Part shown: positions 38,372 to 47,728 of the stretch, one piece after another | Layout of the letters: each line of letters begins with the position of its first letter | How positions within the stretch are numbered: the first letter of the stretch is position 1 | From: Cyanobium sp. M30B3 | Lineage (GTDB): Bacteria; Cyanobacteriota; Cyanobacteriia; PCC-6307; Cyanobiaceae | NCBI GenBank assembly: GCA_018399015.1 | Contig: CP073761.1 | Span: 2,604,001 to 2,668,000, forward strand | DNA length: 64,000 nt | Direction of reading: 5' to 3' | Position numbers and translations under genes: made by a program | Notes under the pieces: generated by a model | Told to the model about the DNA's origin: nothing | Databases searched by the model: none | The model's input: only the letters and a program-made list of their open reading frames with translations

Positions 38372-39637
38372 ATGCCCCCCCGGCTGCTGGTTCTGACCAA
38401 TGGCCACGGGGAGGATCAGATTGCCCTGCAACTGATCGCGGCCCTGCGGCAGCGCACAGCGCAGCAGGGGTTACCCCCCCGGCAGGTGGTGGTGCTGCCG
38501 CTGGTGGGCCAGGGCCAGGCCTTCGCCGCCGCCGAGGCCCACGGCCTGCTGCAGCGCCAGGGACCGCGCCAGACCCTCCCCAGTGGCGGCTTCAGCAACC
38601 AGAGCCTGGGGGGCCTGCTGCGGGACCTGGGGGCAGGCCTGGCCGGGCTGAGCCTGCGCCAGTGGCGCTGGCTGCGGCACTGGGGCCGCGGCGGCCAGCC
38701 GGTGCTGGCGGTGGGGGATCTGCTGCCCCTGCTGCTCGCCTGGGGCAGCGGCAGCCCCTTCGCCTTTGTGGGCACGCCGAAGAGCGATTACACCTGGGCG
38801 TCGCCATCGCCACCCGGCTGGGGGCACAGCCCCCTCGCCGACGCCTACCACCGCTGCAAGGGCAGTGAGTGGGACCCCTGGGAGTGGCGACTGATGGCCA
38901 GTGGGCGCTGCCGGCTGGTGGCGGTGCGTGATGCCCTCACGGCGCGGGGCCTGCGCCGGCACGGCATCCCTGCCCTCGCTCCGGGGAACCCGATGCTGGA
39001 TGGCTTTCCGCCATCGGTGCTGCCCCCCTGGCTGGCCGGCCAGCGGCGGCTGCTGCTGCTGCCCGGCAGCCGCATGCCCGAAGCACTCCACAACGGCAGG
39101 AGGCTGCTGGCGGGCCTGGCGGCCTGGCACTCTCCCCAGCCCAGCACGGTGTTACTCACCTGCGGCGACCAGCCCAGCAGTGCCGCCTGGAGCGCGGTGC
39201 TGCTCGCCGCAGGCTGGCGGGAGGCCGCTGTCACGCCGGAAGCGGCAGCGGCCGGCGCCAGCCGCTGCTGGCGCCGCGGCCCCCTCACCCTGCTGCTGGG
39301 GGTGGGGCGGTTCATGGGCTGGGCCCCGTGGGGCGAGGTGGGCCTGGCCACGGCCGGCACCGCCACCGAACAGCTGGTCGGGCTGGGGATTCCCGTGCTC
39401 TCCAGCCCCGGCCCCGGCCCCCAGTTCAAGGCTGGCTTCGCCCGCCGTCAGAGCCGCCTGCTGGGGGGGGCCGTGCAACCCTGCCACACCCCAGCCGACC
39501 TGGCCGCCGGCCTGGAGCACTTGCTGGCAGACGCCACTCGGCGCGCCCAGCTGGGGCGCATCGGCCGCCGGCGGATGGGCCCAGAGGGCGGCAGCGGGCG
39601 CCTGGCCCAGCTGTTGCTGCACCACCTGCTGGGATGA
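38372..39637 (+). CDS. lipid-A-disaccharide synthase-related glycosyltransferase-like protein
   Basis: A 421-residue protein. LLVLTNGHGEDQIALQLIAA at the start, FVGTPKSDYTWASPSPPGW, LAPGNPMLDGFPP, LLLLPGSRMPEALHN and the late LATAGTATEQLVGLGIPVLS match the cyanobacterial LpxB-related group. These resemble LpxB but occur in organisms without standard lipid A, so the acceptor is unknown. It probably acts at the cytoplasmic membrane surface on an envelope lipid. Confidence 0.85.
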   Translation: MPPRLLVLTNGHGEDQIALQLIAALRQRTAQQGLPPRQVVVLPLVGQGQAFAAAEAHGLLQRQGPRQTLPSGGFSNQSLGGLLRDLGAGLAGLSLRQWRWLRHWGRGGQPVLAVGDLLPLLLAWGSGSPFAFVGTPKSDYTWASPSPPGWGHSPLADAYHRCKGSEWDPWEWRLMASGRCRLVAVRDALTARGLRRHGIPALAPGNPMLDGFPPSVLPPWLAGQRRLLLLPGSRMPEALHNGRRLLAGLAAWHSPQPSTVLLTCGDQPSSAAWSAVLLAAGWREAAVTPEAAAAGASRCWRRGPLTLLLGVGRFMGWAPWGEVGLATAGTATEQLVGLGIPVLSSPGPGPQFKAGFARRQSRLLGGAVQPCHTPADLAAGLEHLLADATRRAQLGRIGRRRMGPEGGSGRLAQLLLHHLLG

Positions 39638-39665
39638 TGACTCAGCACCCTGGGCGATTCCTGCC

Positions 39666-39923
39666 ATGGCTGGCATCTCCGACCGGGCCTTCAACACCGC
39701 CTGTGGCCGTCTGGCCAGCCTGCTGGGGGTGAGCCTGGCCTCAGCGCGCCGCAAGGTGGACATCCGCGCAGCCCGGGACGGCATCCGCGACAACGCCGGC
39801 AAGCTGGCCCTGGCCGAGCAGTTGCTGGCCGAGGCAGAGGCCAGCGGTCACGACAACCACACCCTGCTCACCTCCCTGCTGGAGGCCGTGGGCAGCGATG
39901 AGAACTTCATGGTGGAGGACTGA
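39666..39923 (+). CDS. small conserved-looking hypothetical protein
   Basis: An 85-residue, mostly helical acidic protein. SDRAFNTACGRLASLLGVSL, ASARRKVDIRAARDGIRDNA and AEQLLAEAEASG form helices, and the C-terminus is acidic (VGSDENFMVED). Family unknown. It starts 28 bases after the lpxB-like gene and converges with the RNase D gene. Confidence 0.65.
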   Translation: MAGISDRAFNTACGRLASLLGVSLASARRKVDIRAARDGIRDNAGKLALAEQLLAEAEASGHDNHTLLTSLLEAVGSDENFMVED

Positions 39924-39962
39924 GCAGGCCAGGTCTGAACTTCAGCCTGGCAGCGCCGAGCG

Positions 39963-40637
39963 TCAGCGGTTGCCACCGCTGGAGTGCTCGAACAGCAGGT
40001 GAAAGCGCTGGCGATCCAGCTCCGCCATCACCGGCAGACAGCCAAAGCAGCGCTGGGCCAGCTCCCAGCGGCCCTCCCGCTGCAACATCGCCTCCAGCTG
40101 ATCGCGGGCCGGCAGCAGATAGCGCACATCGCCGGCCGCATAGGCCAGCTGGGCCTCGCTGAGGTCCTCCACCCGACCCCAGTCGGAGCTCTGGGCCTGC
40201 TTGTCGAGCTCCACGCCCACCAGCTCCTGCACCACCTCCTTGAGCCCGTGCCTGGGGCTGTAGGTGCGCCCCAGGCGACTGGCCACCTTGGTGCAGAAGA
40301 TCGGCGCCACGGTGATGCCCAGGTTCTCGGCCAGGGCAGCCACATCGAAGCGGGCGAAGTGGAACACTTTCTCGATCGCCCCGTCCTCCATCAGGGCCTG
40401 CAGCCTGGGGGCCTGGCGCTGGCCGAGGGCCAGGCGGATGCAGCACACGTTGTCGTGGTCGTCGCAGATCTGCACCAGACAGAGCCGATCGCGGCCGTGG
40501 ATCAGACCCATCGCCTCCGTATCCACCGCCAGGGCGCGGGCCCCGGCGTAGAGCGCCGCCCACTCGGCGTCCAGGTCGCCGTCAAACACGGCGAAACGGG
40601 CGGGGGCGGGCAGGTTGCTGGAGGGTGCGGCAGTCAT
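39963..40637 (-). CDS. rnd: ribonuclease D-like 3'-5' exonuclease
   Basis: A 224-residue DEDD exonuclease domain. ALAVDTEAMGLIHGRDRLCL provides the DE pair, VFHFARFDVAALAENLGI the second Asp, and AQLAYAAGDVRYLLPARDQL the final Tyr/Asp motif. It lacks the HRDC domains of full-length RNase D, as is usual for short cyanobacterial members. Likely role: 3' trimming of tRNA or other RNA. Confidence 0.9.
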   Translation of the reverse strand: MTAAPSSNLPAPARFAVFDGDLDAEWAALYAGARALAVDTEAMGLIHGRDRLCLVQICDDHDNVCCIRLALGQRQAPRLQALMEDGAIEKVFHFARFDVAALAENLGITVAPIFCTKVASRLGRTYSPRHGLKEVVQELVGVELDKQAQSSDWGRVEDLSEAQLAYAAGDVRYLLPARDQLEAMLQREGRWELAQRCFGCLPVMAELDRQRFHLLFEHSSGGNR

Positions 40638-40709
40638 CGCGGGGCTGAGGGGGCCAGATCACCCATCGTGACAAGCCATCGCCCCGGAGCCTGGGGGCAG
40701 AATGGCGCG

Positions 40710-41261
40710 ATGGCCACCACCGGCTCCACCCTGCTGCTCACCCTGCTCCTGGCCGTTGGCCTGGTGTTTTTTCTGCGGGCCGCCAGCAAGGACCGCACCA
40801 CCACGGTGGAGGTGCGGTCCTCGAAGCCCCCTCTGGAGGTGCTGCCGCGCCTCAGCGACTGGCTGCAGCAGCGCGGCTGGCAGGCCGAGTTCAGCGACCC
40901 GGAGCGCCGCACGCTGCGCTTTCGCGGCCAGGTGAGCTCCAGCCTCCCCCTGGCAGTGCTGCTCTCCTGCCTGGGCGGCCTGGGGGCCGGCTGCCTCGGC
41001 CTGGTGCTGCGCCAGCTGCTGCCCCAGCTGGGCTGGTGGCCCCTGGTGCTGATCGCCCTGGGGCCCCTGGCCGGCCTGCTCTACCGCCGCCGGGCCAGCC
41101 GCAATGAAACCGTGGAGCTGCGGCTGGTGAGCCACGACCTGGCCACGGGCAGCGCCCTGCGCCTGCGGGCCCACCGGGACGAGCTGATCGCCCTGGAGCT
41201 GGAGCTGGGCCCGCAGCTGGGCCTGTTCAGCGACGGCAACCTGCTCAGCTCGCCGATCTGA
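40710..41261 (+). CDS. cofactor assembly of complex C subunit B (DUF2930-like)
   Basis: A 183-residue membrane protein. An N-terminal helix (LLLTLLLAVGLVFFLRAASK) precedes a polar domain starting DRTTTVEVRSS, and two more hydrophobic segments lie near residues 80-130 (LAVLLSCLGGLGAGCLGLVL, WPLVLIALGPLAGLLYRRR). This matches the CCB-type proteins needed to attach heme c(i) to cytochrome b6 of the b6f complex. The stop overlaps the next start (TGATG at 41259-41263). Confidence 0.7.
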   Translation: MATTGSTLLLTLLLAVGLVFFLRAASKDRTTTVEVRSSKPPLEVLPRLSDWLQQRGWQAEFSDPERRTLRFRGQVSSSLPLAVLLSCLGGLGAGCLGLVLRQLLPQLGWWPLVLIALGPLAGLLYRRRASRNETVELRLVSHDLATGSALRLRAHRDELIALELELGPQLGLFSDGNLLSSPI

Positions 41262-42160
41262 TGGCTGTGATCCGCTCCGCCACCTCCCCCCTGCGCCGGC
41301 GCCGGGTGCTGGCCCTGATCCTGTTGTTCTGCCTGGGGGTGGGGCTGGCGGCAGCGGCCCAGGCCCCCTCCGCCCTCGGCCCCGACCCGCTCACCGGCCC
41401 CCGCAGTCGCCTGAGCGAGCGGAAGGACTGGCTGGGCGTGCTGCCGCTGCCCCCCCAGACCGAGATCCTGGTGCTGGCGGGCCATGCCGATTCCCAGGGG
41501 ATGCCCGGCGCCGGCACCTCCGGCGAGGCGGTGGCCCTGCGCGGTGCGGCTCCGATGCAACCCGGCATCAGGGATGAGCTGTACTGGAACCTGCTCACGG
41601 CCCAGGCGGTGGTGGAGCTGGGCCAGCAACGGGGGCTGCGCATCCGCTTCTACGACCCGCCCGAGCGCAGCATTGCCGATGGCAACGATCCACGCACCAA
41701 CTGGAGTGTGGGCAAGACCCACGCGGCTGCCGGTGGCTATGCCCTGGAGATCCACTACGACGCCTATGGCCCCGATGGGGTGGGGTCGGGTCTGATCCCG
41801 CCGCTGCACCGCCACACCACCCGCCTCGATGAGAGCCTGGCCCAGGCCTTCGGCGCCTACCCGCTGCTCTACCGGGAGGGACTGGGTGCCCCCCGGCGCG
41901 GCATCGCCATCCTGGAGATCGGCAAGCTGGAGGGGAGCCTGGAGGCGGCCCTGCGCGATCCCCGCCGGAGAGAGGTCACCATCAACGCCATTGCCCTGCG
42001 GGTGGTGGAGGCCCTGGAGCGGGGGCTGGAGCCCGCTCCAGGGCCGGTGGTCAGCCCCGCTTTGCCGGTGGCCGTGGGGGCATCAGAGCCGCAGCCCGTT
42101 CAGCGGATCAGCCCACCGCCCCGTGGGGGGCGCAGCGCTCGGCCAGCGCGGCGTCGCTGA
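41261..42160 (+). CDS. N-acetylmuramoyl-L-alanine amidase-like protein
   Basis: A 299-residue protein with an N-terminal hydrophobic signal ([23 protein letters not shown]). Zinc-amidase-type positions are visible: [38 protein letters not shown] and [14 protein letters not shown], corresponding to the His, Glu, His and Glu of Amidase_3. It would cleave peptide stems from peptidoglycan in the periplasm. The start overlaps the previous stop. The last 53 bases overlap the convergent hemF, encoding only a Pro/Arg-rich tail. Confidence 0.7.
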   Translation: MAVIRSATSPLRRRRVLALILLFCLGVGLAAAAQAPSALGPDPLTGPRSRLSERKDWLGVLPLPPQTEILVLAGHADSQGMPGAGTSGEAVALRGAAPMQPGIRDELYWNLLTAQAVVELGQQRGLRIRFYDPPERSIADGNDPRTNWSVGKTHAAAGGYALEIHYDAYGPDGVGSGLIPPLHRHTTRLDESLAQAFGAYPLLYREGLGAPRRGIAILEIGKLEGSLEAALRDPRRREVTINAIALRVVEALERGLEPAPGPVVSPALPVAVGASEPQPVQRISPPPRGGRSARPARRR

Positions 42161-43160
42161 GCCAGGCCTGGGGCCTGGTGAACACCTCGGTGAGCAGGGC
42201 CTCGCGGCTGCCGGGCTCACTCCGATAGCCATACTCCCAGCGCACAAGCGGCGGCAACGACATCAGGATCGACTCGGTGCGGCCATTGGTCTGCAGGCCG
42301 AAGATCGTGCCGCGGTCGAACACCAGGTTGAACTCCACGTAGCGGCCGCGGCGGTAGAGCTGGAACTCCCGCTCCCGCTCGCCGTAGGCGGTGTGCTGGC
42401 GCTTCTCGGCGATCGGCACGTAGCTGGGCAGAAAGGCGTTGCCGCAGGCACTGGCCAGGGCGAACAGCTGCTCCCAGCTCTGCTCGATCGCACCGATCCG
42501 GCCGCTCTCGGCTGCCGCCGGACCCGTGGGGTCCTGGCCCTTGTAGAGCACGCCACCGGGGTCCTGGTAGTCGTAGAAGATGCCGCCCACGCCGCGGGTC
42601 TCGCAGCGGTGCTTCAGAAAGAAGTATTCGTCGCACCAGGGCTTGAACACCTGGTAGTAGGCCGGATGCACGCTGTCGCAGGCCCCCTTGAGGCTGCGGT
42701 GGAAGTGCTGGGCGTCCTCCAGAAAGGGGTAGTAGGGGGTGAGGTCGGCACCGCCGCCGAACCACCACACCGGACCGGCCTCGAAATAGCGGTAGTTGAG
42801 GTGAACGGTGGGGATGTAGGGGTTGCGGGGGTGGAGCACCATCGAGGTGCCGGTGGCGAACCAGCGGTGGCCCTTGGCCTCGGGCCGCTGGCTGAGGATC
42901 GAGGGCGGCAGCTCTGAGCCCTCCACCTCGGAGAAGTTCACGCCGCCCTGCTCGAACACCCGGCCGGCCTTCATCACCCGCGAGCGGCCGCCGCCGCCCT
43001 CGGGCCGCTCCCAGCTCTCCTCGGCGAAGCGGCCCTCGCCATCGAGCTGCTCCAGGCCGGCGCAGATGGAATCCTGCAGGCCCATCAGCAGGGCCTTGGC
43101 CCGCTGGCGGGAGTCGCTGGGGGGAGCCTCAAGGGCCTGGAGCATCGGTGCCACGCCCAT
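42108..43160 (-). CDS. hemF: oxygen-dependent coproporphyrinogen III oxidase
   Basis: A 350-residue Hem[74 protein letters not shown] and [20 protein letters not shown] are family signatures. It decarboxylates coproporphyrinogen III to protoporphyrinogen IX for heme, chlorophyll and bilins. Start ATG 43160. The 3' end overlaps the amidase-like gene. Confidence 0.96.
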   Translation of the reverse strand: MGVAPMLQALEAPPSDSRQRAKALLMGLQDSICAGLEQLDGEGRFAEESWERPEGGGGRSRVMKAGRVFEQGGVNFSEVEGSELPPSILSQRPEAKGHRWFATGTSMVLHPRNPYIPTVHLNYRYFEAGPVWWFGGGADLTPYYPFLEDAQHFHRSLKGACDSVHPAYYQVFKPWCDEYFFLKHRCETRGVGGIFYDYQDPGGVLYKGQDPTGPAAAESGRIGAIEQSWEQLFALASACGNAFLPSYVPIAEKRQHTAYGEREREFQLYRRGRYVEFNLVFDRGTIFGLQTNGRTESILMSLPPLVRWEYGYRSEPGSREALLTEVFTRPQAWLSDAALAERCAPHGAVG

Positions 43161-43285
43161 CCGGCGTCAGGAAATCCCCCTCACCTTTTCAGGCGGCCGG
43201 GCCCCTCCACAAGCGATCGAGAGGCTCTGTCATGCCTGCCGGGCCGGTTGCCCTCCTTAGGATCGCAGTCCGTTGCAGCGCATGG

Positions 43286-44389
43286 ATGGCATCCCTGGAA
43301 CAGGCGACCGAAGCCCTGGGCCGTCTCAGAGATGCCGGCAGCGGCCGCAACCTGATCGAACTGGGCTGGATCGAGCAGCCGCGCCTGCAGGGGGACCGGC
43401 TGGTGTTCCGCCTCAGCCTGCCCTCCTTCGCCCAGAGCCAGCAGGGGCGGATCGCCGCTGAAGCCAGGGAAGCAGCCCTGGCCCTGGAGGGCATCAACGA
43501 CGTGCAGATCGAGGTGGGTCAACCCGCCGCCCACCAGGGGGCTCCGATCGGCGGCGCCGGCCACGGGCCCGCCCCTGGACCCGGGGGGCAGCTGCCGGCC
43601 CGCCAGCCGATCCCGGGCGTGAGACAGGTGATCGCCGTGAGCAGCGGCAAGGGCGGCGTGGGCAAGAGCACGGTGGCGGTGAACCTGGCCTGTGCCCTGG
43701 CTCGCCGCGGCCTGCGGGTGGGCCTGCTCGACGCCGACATCTACGGACCCAACGCCCCCACCATGCTGGGGGTGGCCGAGCGCACACCGGAGGTGCGTGG
43801 CGAGGGGGCCAGCCAGGTGCTCACGCCGATCGAGAGCTGCGGCATCGCCATGGTGTCGATGGGGCTGCTGATCGACGCCAACCAACCGGTGATCTGGCGG
43901 GGCCCGATGCTCAACGGCATCATCCGCCAGTTCCTCTACCAGGTGGACTGGGGCGAGCGCGACGTGCTGGTGGTGGACCTGCCCCCCGGCACCGGCGACG
44001 CCCAGCTCACCCTGGCCCAGGCCGTGCCCATGGCCGGGGTCGTGGTGGTCACCACCCCCCAGCTGGTTTCACTGGCTGACGCCCGCCGCGGCCTGGCGAT
44101 GTTCCTGCAGATGGGCGTGCCGGTGCTGGGGGTGGTGGAGAACATGAGCGCCTTCATCCCTCCCGATGCGCCGGAGAAGCGCTACGCGATCTTCGGCAGC
44201 GGCGGCGGCGCCACCCTGGCTGAGGAGGCCGCCGTGCCGCTGCTGGCGGAACTGCCCCTGGAGCTGCCGGTGCGGGAAGGCGGCGACCGGGGCCAGCCGG
44301 TGGTGCTCTCGGCGCCGGAGTCGGCCACGGCCCAGGCCTTCATCGCCCTGGCCGACCGGCTGCAGTCGCTCCAGCCCGTGCCGGCCTGA
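43286..44389 (+). CDS. mrp: Mrp/NBP35-family iron-sulfur carrier ATPase
   Basis: A 367-residue protein. The first 85 residues form a MIP18/FSCA-like domain (ATEALGRLRDAGSGRNLIEL), then comes a P-loop VIAVSSGKGGVGKSTVAVNL, LLDADIYGPNAPTMLGVAER and VVDLPPGTGDAQLTLAQAVP. In place of the CxxC of many Mrp proteins it has VENMSAFIPPDAPEKRYAIF, as in plastid/cyanobacterial HCF101-type members. It probably carries 4Fe-4S clusters, for example to photosystem I or other acceptors. Start is the second of two nearby ATGs. Confidence 0.93.
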   Translation: MASLEQATEALGRLRDAGSGRNLIELGWIEQPRLQGDRLVFRLSLPSFAQSQQGRIAAEAREAALALEGINDVQIEVGQPAAHQGAPIGGAGHGPAPGPGGQLPARQPIPGVRQVIAVSSGKGGVGKSTVAVNLACALARRGLRVGLLDADIYGPNAPTMLGVAERTPEVRGEGASQVLTPIESCGIAMVSMGLLIDANQPVIWRGPMLNGIIRQFLYQVDWGERDVLVVDLPPGTGDAQLTLAQAVPMAGVVVVTTPQLVSLADARRGLAMFLQMGVPVLGVVENMSAFIPPDAPEKRYAIFGSGGGATLAEEAAVPLLAELPLELPVREGGDRGQPVVLSAPESATAQAFIALADRLQSLQPVPA

Positions 44390-44393
44390 GTCG

Positions 44394-45671
44394 ATGCTCA
44401 CCCTGCCGGGCCGCAGCCGATCGATGTTCGGCGGACAGGCCCGCAGCCGCCGCAGCCGCCTGGCCTCCATCGACTGGATGCTGTGGGGCATCCCCCTGGC
44501 GATGGTTGGGCTTTCCGGCGTGCTGATCGCCAGCACCCAGCGCCAGGCCGACTACGCCGACTGGTACCAGCACTGGATCACGGGCGCCGTGGGACTGGGG
44601 GTGGCCCTGCTGCTCGCCCGGCTGCCGCTGCAGCGGCTGGCCCGGCTCCAGGGGCCGATCTTTGCGGGCACCGTGCTGAGCCTGGTGGCGGTGCGGCTGG
44701 TGGGCACCACCGCCCTGGGCGCGCAGCGCTGGATCAGCATCGGCGGGGTGCACGTGCAGCCCTCCGAGTTCGCCAAGCTGGCCGCGATCCTGCTGCTGGC
44801 GGGCATCCTGGCCCGCCACCCGGTCGAGCGTCCCGTGGATCTGCTGCGGCCCACCGCCATGATCAGCCTGCCCTGGCTGCTGGTGTTCATCCAGCCCGAT
44901 CTGGGCACCTCGCTGGTGTTCGGCTGCGTGCTGCTGGTGATGCTGTTCTGGGCGGGCATGCCGGGAGCCTGGCTGGTGCTGCTGCTCTCCCCACTGGTGA
45001 GTGCGGTGCTGGCCGGCACCTGGGCCTGGGGGCTGATCGGCTGGCTGCCGCTCACCGGCTGGCTGGCCCGCACCAGCCTGCCCTGGAAGCGCATGGCTCC
45101 CCCTCTGGTGATGGCGGTTCAGGGGGTGTGCGCCATCATCACCCCCTGGTTGTGGCTGAACGTCCTGCAGGACTATCAGCGCGACCGGCTGGTGCTGTTC
45201 CTCGATCCGGCCAAGGACCCCCTCGGCGGCGGCTATCACCTGTTGCAGAGCACGGTGGGCATCGGCAGCGGCCAGCTCTGGGGCACGGGGCTGATGCGCG
45301 GCGCCCTCACCAAACTGCGCTTCATTCCCGAGCAACACACCGACTTCATCTTCAGCGCCCTCGGCGAGGAAACCGGCTTCATCGGCTCGGTGCTGGTGGT
45401 GGTGGGCTTTGTGCTGCTGATGTGGCGCCTGCTGCAGATCGCCGCCCAGGCCCGCAGCGACTTCGAGTCACTCGTGGTGGTGGGGGTGGGGGCGATGCTG
45501 ATGTTCCAGGTGGTGGTGAACATCAACATGACCATCGGCCTCGGGCCCGTCACCGGCATCCCCCTTCCCTTCCTGAGCTACGGCCGCTCCGCCATGCTGA
45601 TGAGCTTCATGGCCCTGGGGCTCTGCGCCTCGGTGGCCAGACACGGCCAGGCCAGCCGGGGCCGCTGGTAG
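44394..45671 (+). CDS. rodA: rod shape/peptidoglycan polymerase RodA (SEDS family)
   Basis: A 425-residue integral membrane protein with about ten hydrophobic segments. GAQRWISIGGVHVQPSEFAK, FIQPDLGTSLVFGCVLLVM, DYQRDRLVLFLDPAKDPLGG, FIPEQHTDFIFSALGEETGF and GIPLPFLSYGRSAMLMSFMA are SEDS hallmarks. It polymerises glycan strands with a class B PBP during elongation. It starts 4 bases after mrp and ends 2 bases before the kinase-like gene. Confidence 0.95.
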   Translation: MLTLPGRSRSMFGGQARSRRSRLASIDWMLWGIPLAMVGLSGVLIASTQRQADYADWYQHWITGAVGLGVALLLARLPLQRLARLQGPIFAGTVLSLVAVRLVGTTALGAQRWISIGGVHVQPSEFAKLAAILLLAGILARHPVERPVDLLRPTAMISLPWLLVFIQPDLGTSLVFGCVLLVMLFWAGMPGAWLVLLLSPLVSAVLAGTWAWGLIGWLPLTGWLARTSLPWKRMAPPLVMAVQGVCAIITPWLWLNVLQDYQRDRLVLFLDPAKDPLGGGYHLLQSTVGIGSGQLWGTGLMRGALTKLRFIPEQHTDFIFSALGEETGFIGSVLVVVGFVLLMWRLLQIAAQARSDFESLVVVGVGAMLMFQVVVNINMTIGLGPVTGIPLPFLSYGRSAMLMSFMALGLCASVARHGQASRGRW

Positions 45672-45673
45672 CC

Positions 45674-47062
45674 ATGGCTGCCACCACCCTTCAGGCCGTG
45701 CGCACCTGCCTCACGGCTGGCGTGCCGCCTGGTCGCAACGACGACGACTGTGCCCGTCGCCAGTGGTGGGCCGCCCTGGCCACCCTGCAGAACGACCTGC
45801 TGCTGCCGGCGGCGGACAGCCGGGGCATCTGGCTGGCGGCTCCCTTGCCGGCTCTGTATGAGCCCCAGTTGCTGGATCGGCTGCAGGGCTGGGTGTGGAC
45901 ACCCGCGCCGATCGAGGGACTGATCGGCCCCCAGCCCCCGCGGTTGCCGGGCAGTGACGGGGTGGTGGAGAGCGGCAGCCATGGTGGTGCCGCTTTTCAA
46001 CGGCTCAGCCTGCTGGCGGAGGACGGCACCGACCCCCTGCTGCTGGTGATCACGCCCAGCGTGCAGGCCGGGCTGTGCCTGGATGGTCCGCCAGGCGGCC
46101 GGCGGCTGGTGGTGCGCTTTGAGCCGGCCGTGCTGAGCGAGGCCCTCGCCCTGATCCATCGGCAACTCGCGGCGCGGGACGCCAGCCAGGCCCGGCAGCT
46201 GCGTCTGGTGCTGGGGGGGCTGGGTGACCTGCGCAGCGACCCGGAACTGGGCCTGCGCTTCTGGCCCCGGCTGGCCGACCGGCTGGCGTCCATGGCGCCC
46301 AGCGTCACGCTGCAGCCGGTGCTGGGCCGGACAACCAGCTCTGCCCAGGCCGGCGCCGGCGGGGAGCTGGCCCTGCTGGAGGCCCTCACCCACGAGGTGC
46401 GCACCCCCCTGGCCACCATCCGCACCCTGATCCGCTCCCTGCTGCGCCGCCAGGACCTCTCCACCCTGGTGCGCCAACGGCTGGAGCAGATCGATGGCGA
46501 GTGCAGCGAACAGATCGACCGCTTCGGGCTGATCTTCCTGGCGGCCGAGCTGCAGCGCCAGGCGCCGGAGCAGGGGCCCCTCCACGACGGCGGCGGCGGG
46601 GACACCCGGCTGGCCCGCACCGACCTGAGCGCACTGTTGGGCCAGCTGGCCGAACTGTGGCAGCGGCAGCTGGATCGGCGCAGCCTGCAGCTCGACCTGC
46701 AGATCCCGCCGGGCCTGCCCACGGTGCTCAGCGATCCCGCCCGACTGGAAACCATGCTGGGCGGGTTGATGGATCGCTTCAGCCGCGGCCTGCCGGCGGG
46801 CAGCAGTGTGCGCGTGAGTCTGCAGCCAGCCGGTTCACGCCTGAAACTGCAACTGAGCAGCAGCGCCTGGCCCGACGGGGGCGCCCGGACCGAGACCGAA
46901 CGCGACAGCCGGCGATCCATCGGCCCGGTGCTGAGCTGGAATCCCAGCACCGGCAGCCTGCACCTCAGCCGCCAGGCCACCCAGCAACTGTTCCGCCAGC
47001 TGGGGGGGCGGCTCACCGAACGCAATGGCAGCGCGCTCACGGTGTTCTTCCCGATCGGCTGA
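45674..47062 (+). CDS. histidine-kinase-like protein with degenerate ATPase domain
   Basis: A 462-residue soluble protein. The first 230 residues look like a sensory domain of unknown type. The dimerisation helix with phosphoacceptor His is clear: LLEALTHEVRTPLATIRTLI. The expected N-box Asn is not seen (LETMLGGLMDRFSRGLPAGS aligns where NLLxNA should be), and a DxGxG motif is absent before the G-rich end (QLGGRLTERNGSALTVFFPI). It may signal without normal kinase activity. No response regulator gene is adjacent; rodA lies 2 bases upstream and psaD 109 bases downstream. Confidence 0.75.
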   Translation: MAATTLQAVRTCLTAGVPPGRNDDDCARRQWWAALATLQNDLLLPAADSRGIWLAAPLPALYEPQLLDRLQGWVWTPAPIEGLIGPQPPRLPGSDGVVESGSHGGAAFQRLSLLAEDGTDPLLLVITPSVQAGLCLDGPPGGRRLVVRFEPAVLSEALALIHRQLAARDASQARQLRLVLGGLGDLRSDPELGLRFWPRLADRLASMAPSVTLQPVLGRTTSSAQAGAGGELALLEALTHEVRTPLATIRTLIRSLLRRQDLSTLVRQRLEQIDGECSEQIDRFGLIFLAAELQRQAPEQGPLHDGGGGDTRLARTDLSALLGQLAELWQRQLDRRSLQLDLQIPPGLPTVLSDPARLETMLGGLMDRFSRGLPAGSSVRVSLQPAGSRLKLQLSSSAWPDGGARTETERDSRRSIGPVLSWNPSTGSLHLSRQATQQLFRQLGGRLTERNGSALTVFFPIG

Positions 47063-47171
47063 GCACGGCCTTTTCTTGACGGGGTGTGAAGACTCGCCGC
47101 CCTGCGGGAAAAGCGTCAAAACCACGGTGCTAGCTTCCCGCTGAACAAGTCTGCCGACACCTGAATCAGCC

Positions 47172-47603
47172 ATGACAGCAACGGCGCTCAGCGGTCAACT
47201 CCCGAAGTACATCGGCAGCACAGGTGGCCTGCTGAATTCGGCCGAAACAGAGGAGAAATACGCCATCACCTGGACCAGCCCCAAGGGCCAGGTCTTTGAA
47301 CTCCCCACGGGGGGTGCAGCCGAAATGAACGAGGGCGAAAACATCATGTACTTCGCCCGCAAGGAGCAGTGCCTGGCCCTTGGCACCCAGCTGCGCACCA
47401 AGTTCAAGCCGCGCATCGAGGACTACAAGATCTATCGCATCTATCCCGGCGGTGACACTGAGTTCCTGCATCCCAAAGATGGCGTTTTCCCTGAAAAGGT
47501 GAACGAGGGCCGCACCATGGTGGGCCACAACTCCCGTAGCATCGGCGCCAACCCCAATCCGGCCAACCTCAAGTTCACCGGCAAGAACACCTACGACTCC
47601 TGA
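47172..47603 (+). CDS. psaD: photosystem I subunit II
   Basis: A 143-residue Psa[21 protein letters not shown], the acidic/basic ferredoxin-docking region [20 protein letters not shown] and [20 protein letters not shown] are diagnostic. It sits on the stromal side of photosystem I and docks ferredoxin, the electron donor for PebA, PebB and heme oxygenase. A strong terminator follows. Confidence 0.98.
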   Translation: MTATALSGQLPKYIGSTGGLLNSAETEEKYAITWTSPKGQVFELPTGGAAEMNEGENIMYFARKEQCLALGTQLRTKFKPRIEDYKIYRIYPGGDTEFLHPKDGVFPEKVNEGRTMVGHNSRSIGANPNPANLKFTGKNTYDS

Positions 47604-47630
47604 TCGCCGAACCGCATCAGCCATGCGCAA

Positions 47631-47653
47631 CGGGGCCCCGGGCCCCGTTTTTT
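47631..47653 (+). terminator. terminator of psaD
   Basis: CGGGGC (47631-47636) pairs with GCCCCG (47642-47647), within a self-complementary GC run, followed by TTTTTTA. Confidence 0.88.
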
Positions 47654-47728
47654 ATTGGGTTCTGCGTCACCTTCGCCCTGAGCGGACACGACCGGCGCCT
47701 ATAAAGGCAAGGCCTGCAGCCGCCCCCC

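Noticed and set aside
44483-47062. 859-codon open frame over rodA and the kinase-like gene
   Set aside because: The first half is an out-of-frame shadow of rodA. The genuine gene begins at 45674 in the same frame.
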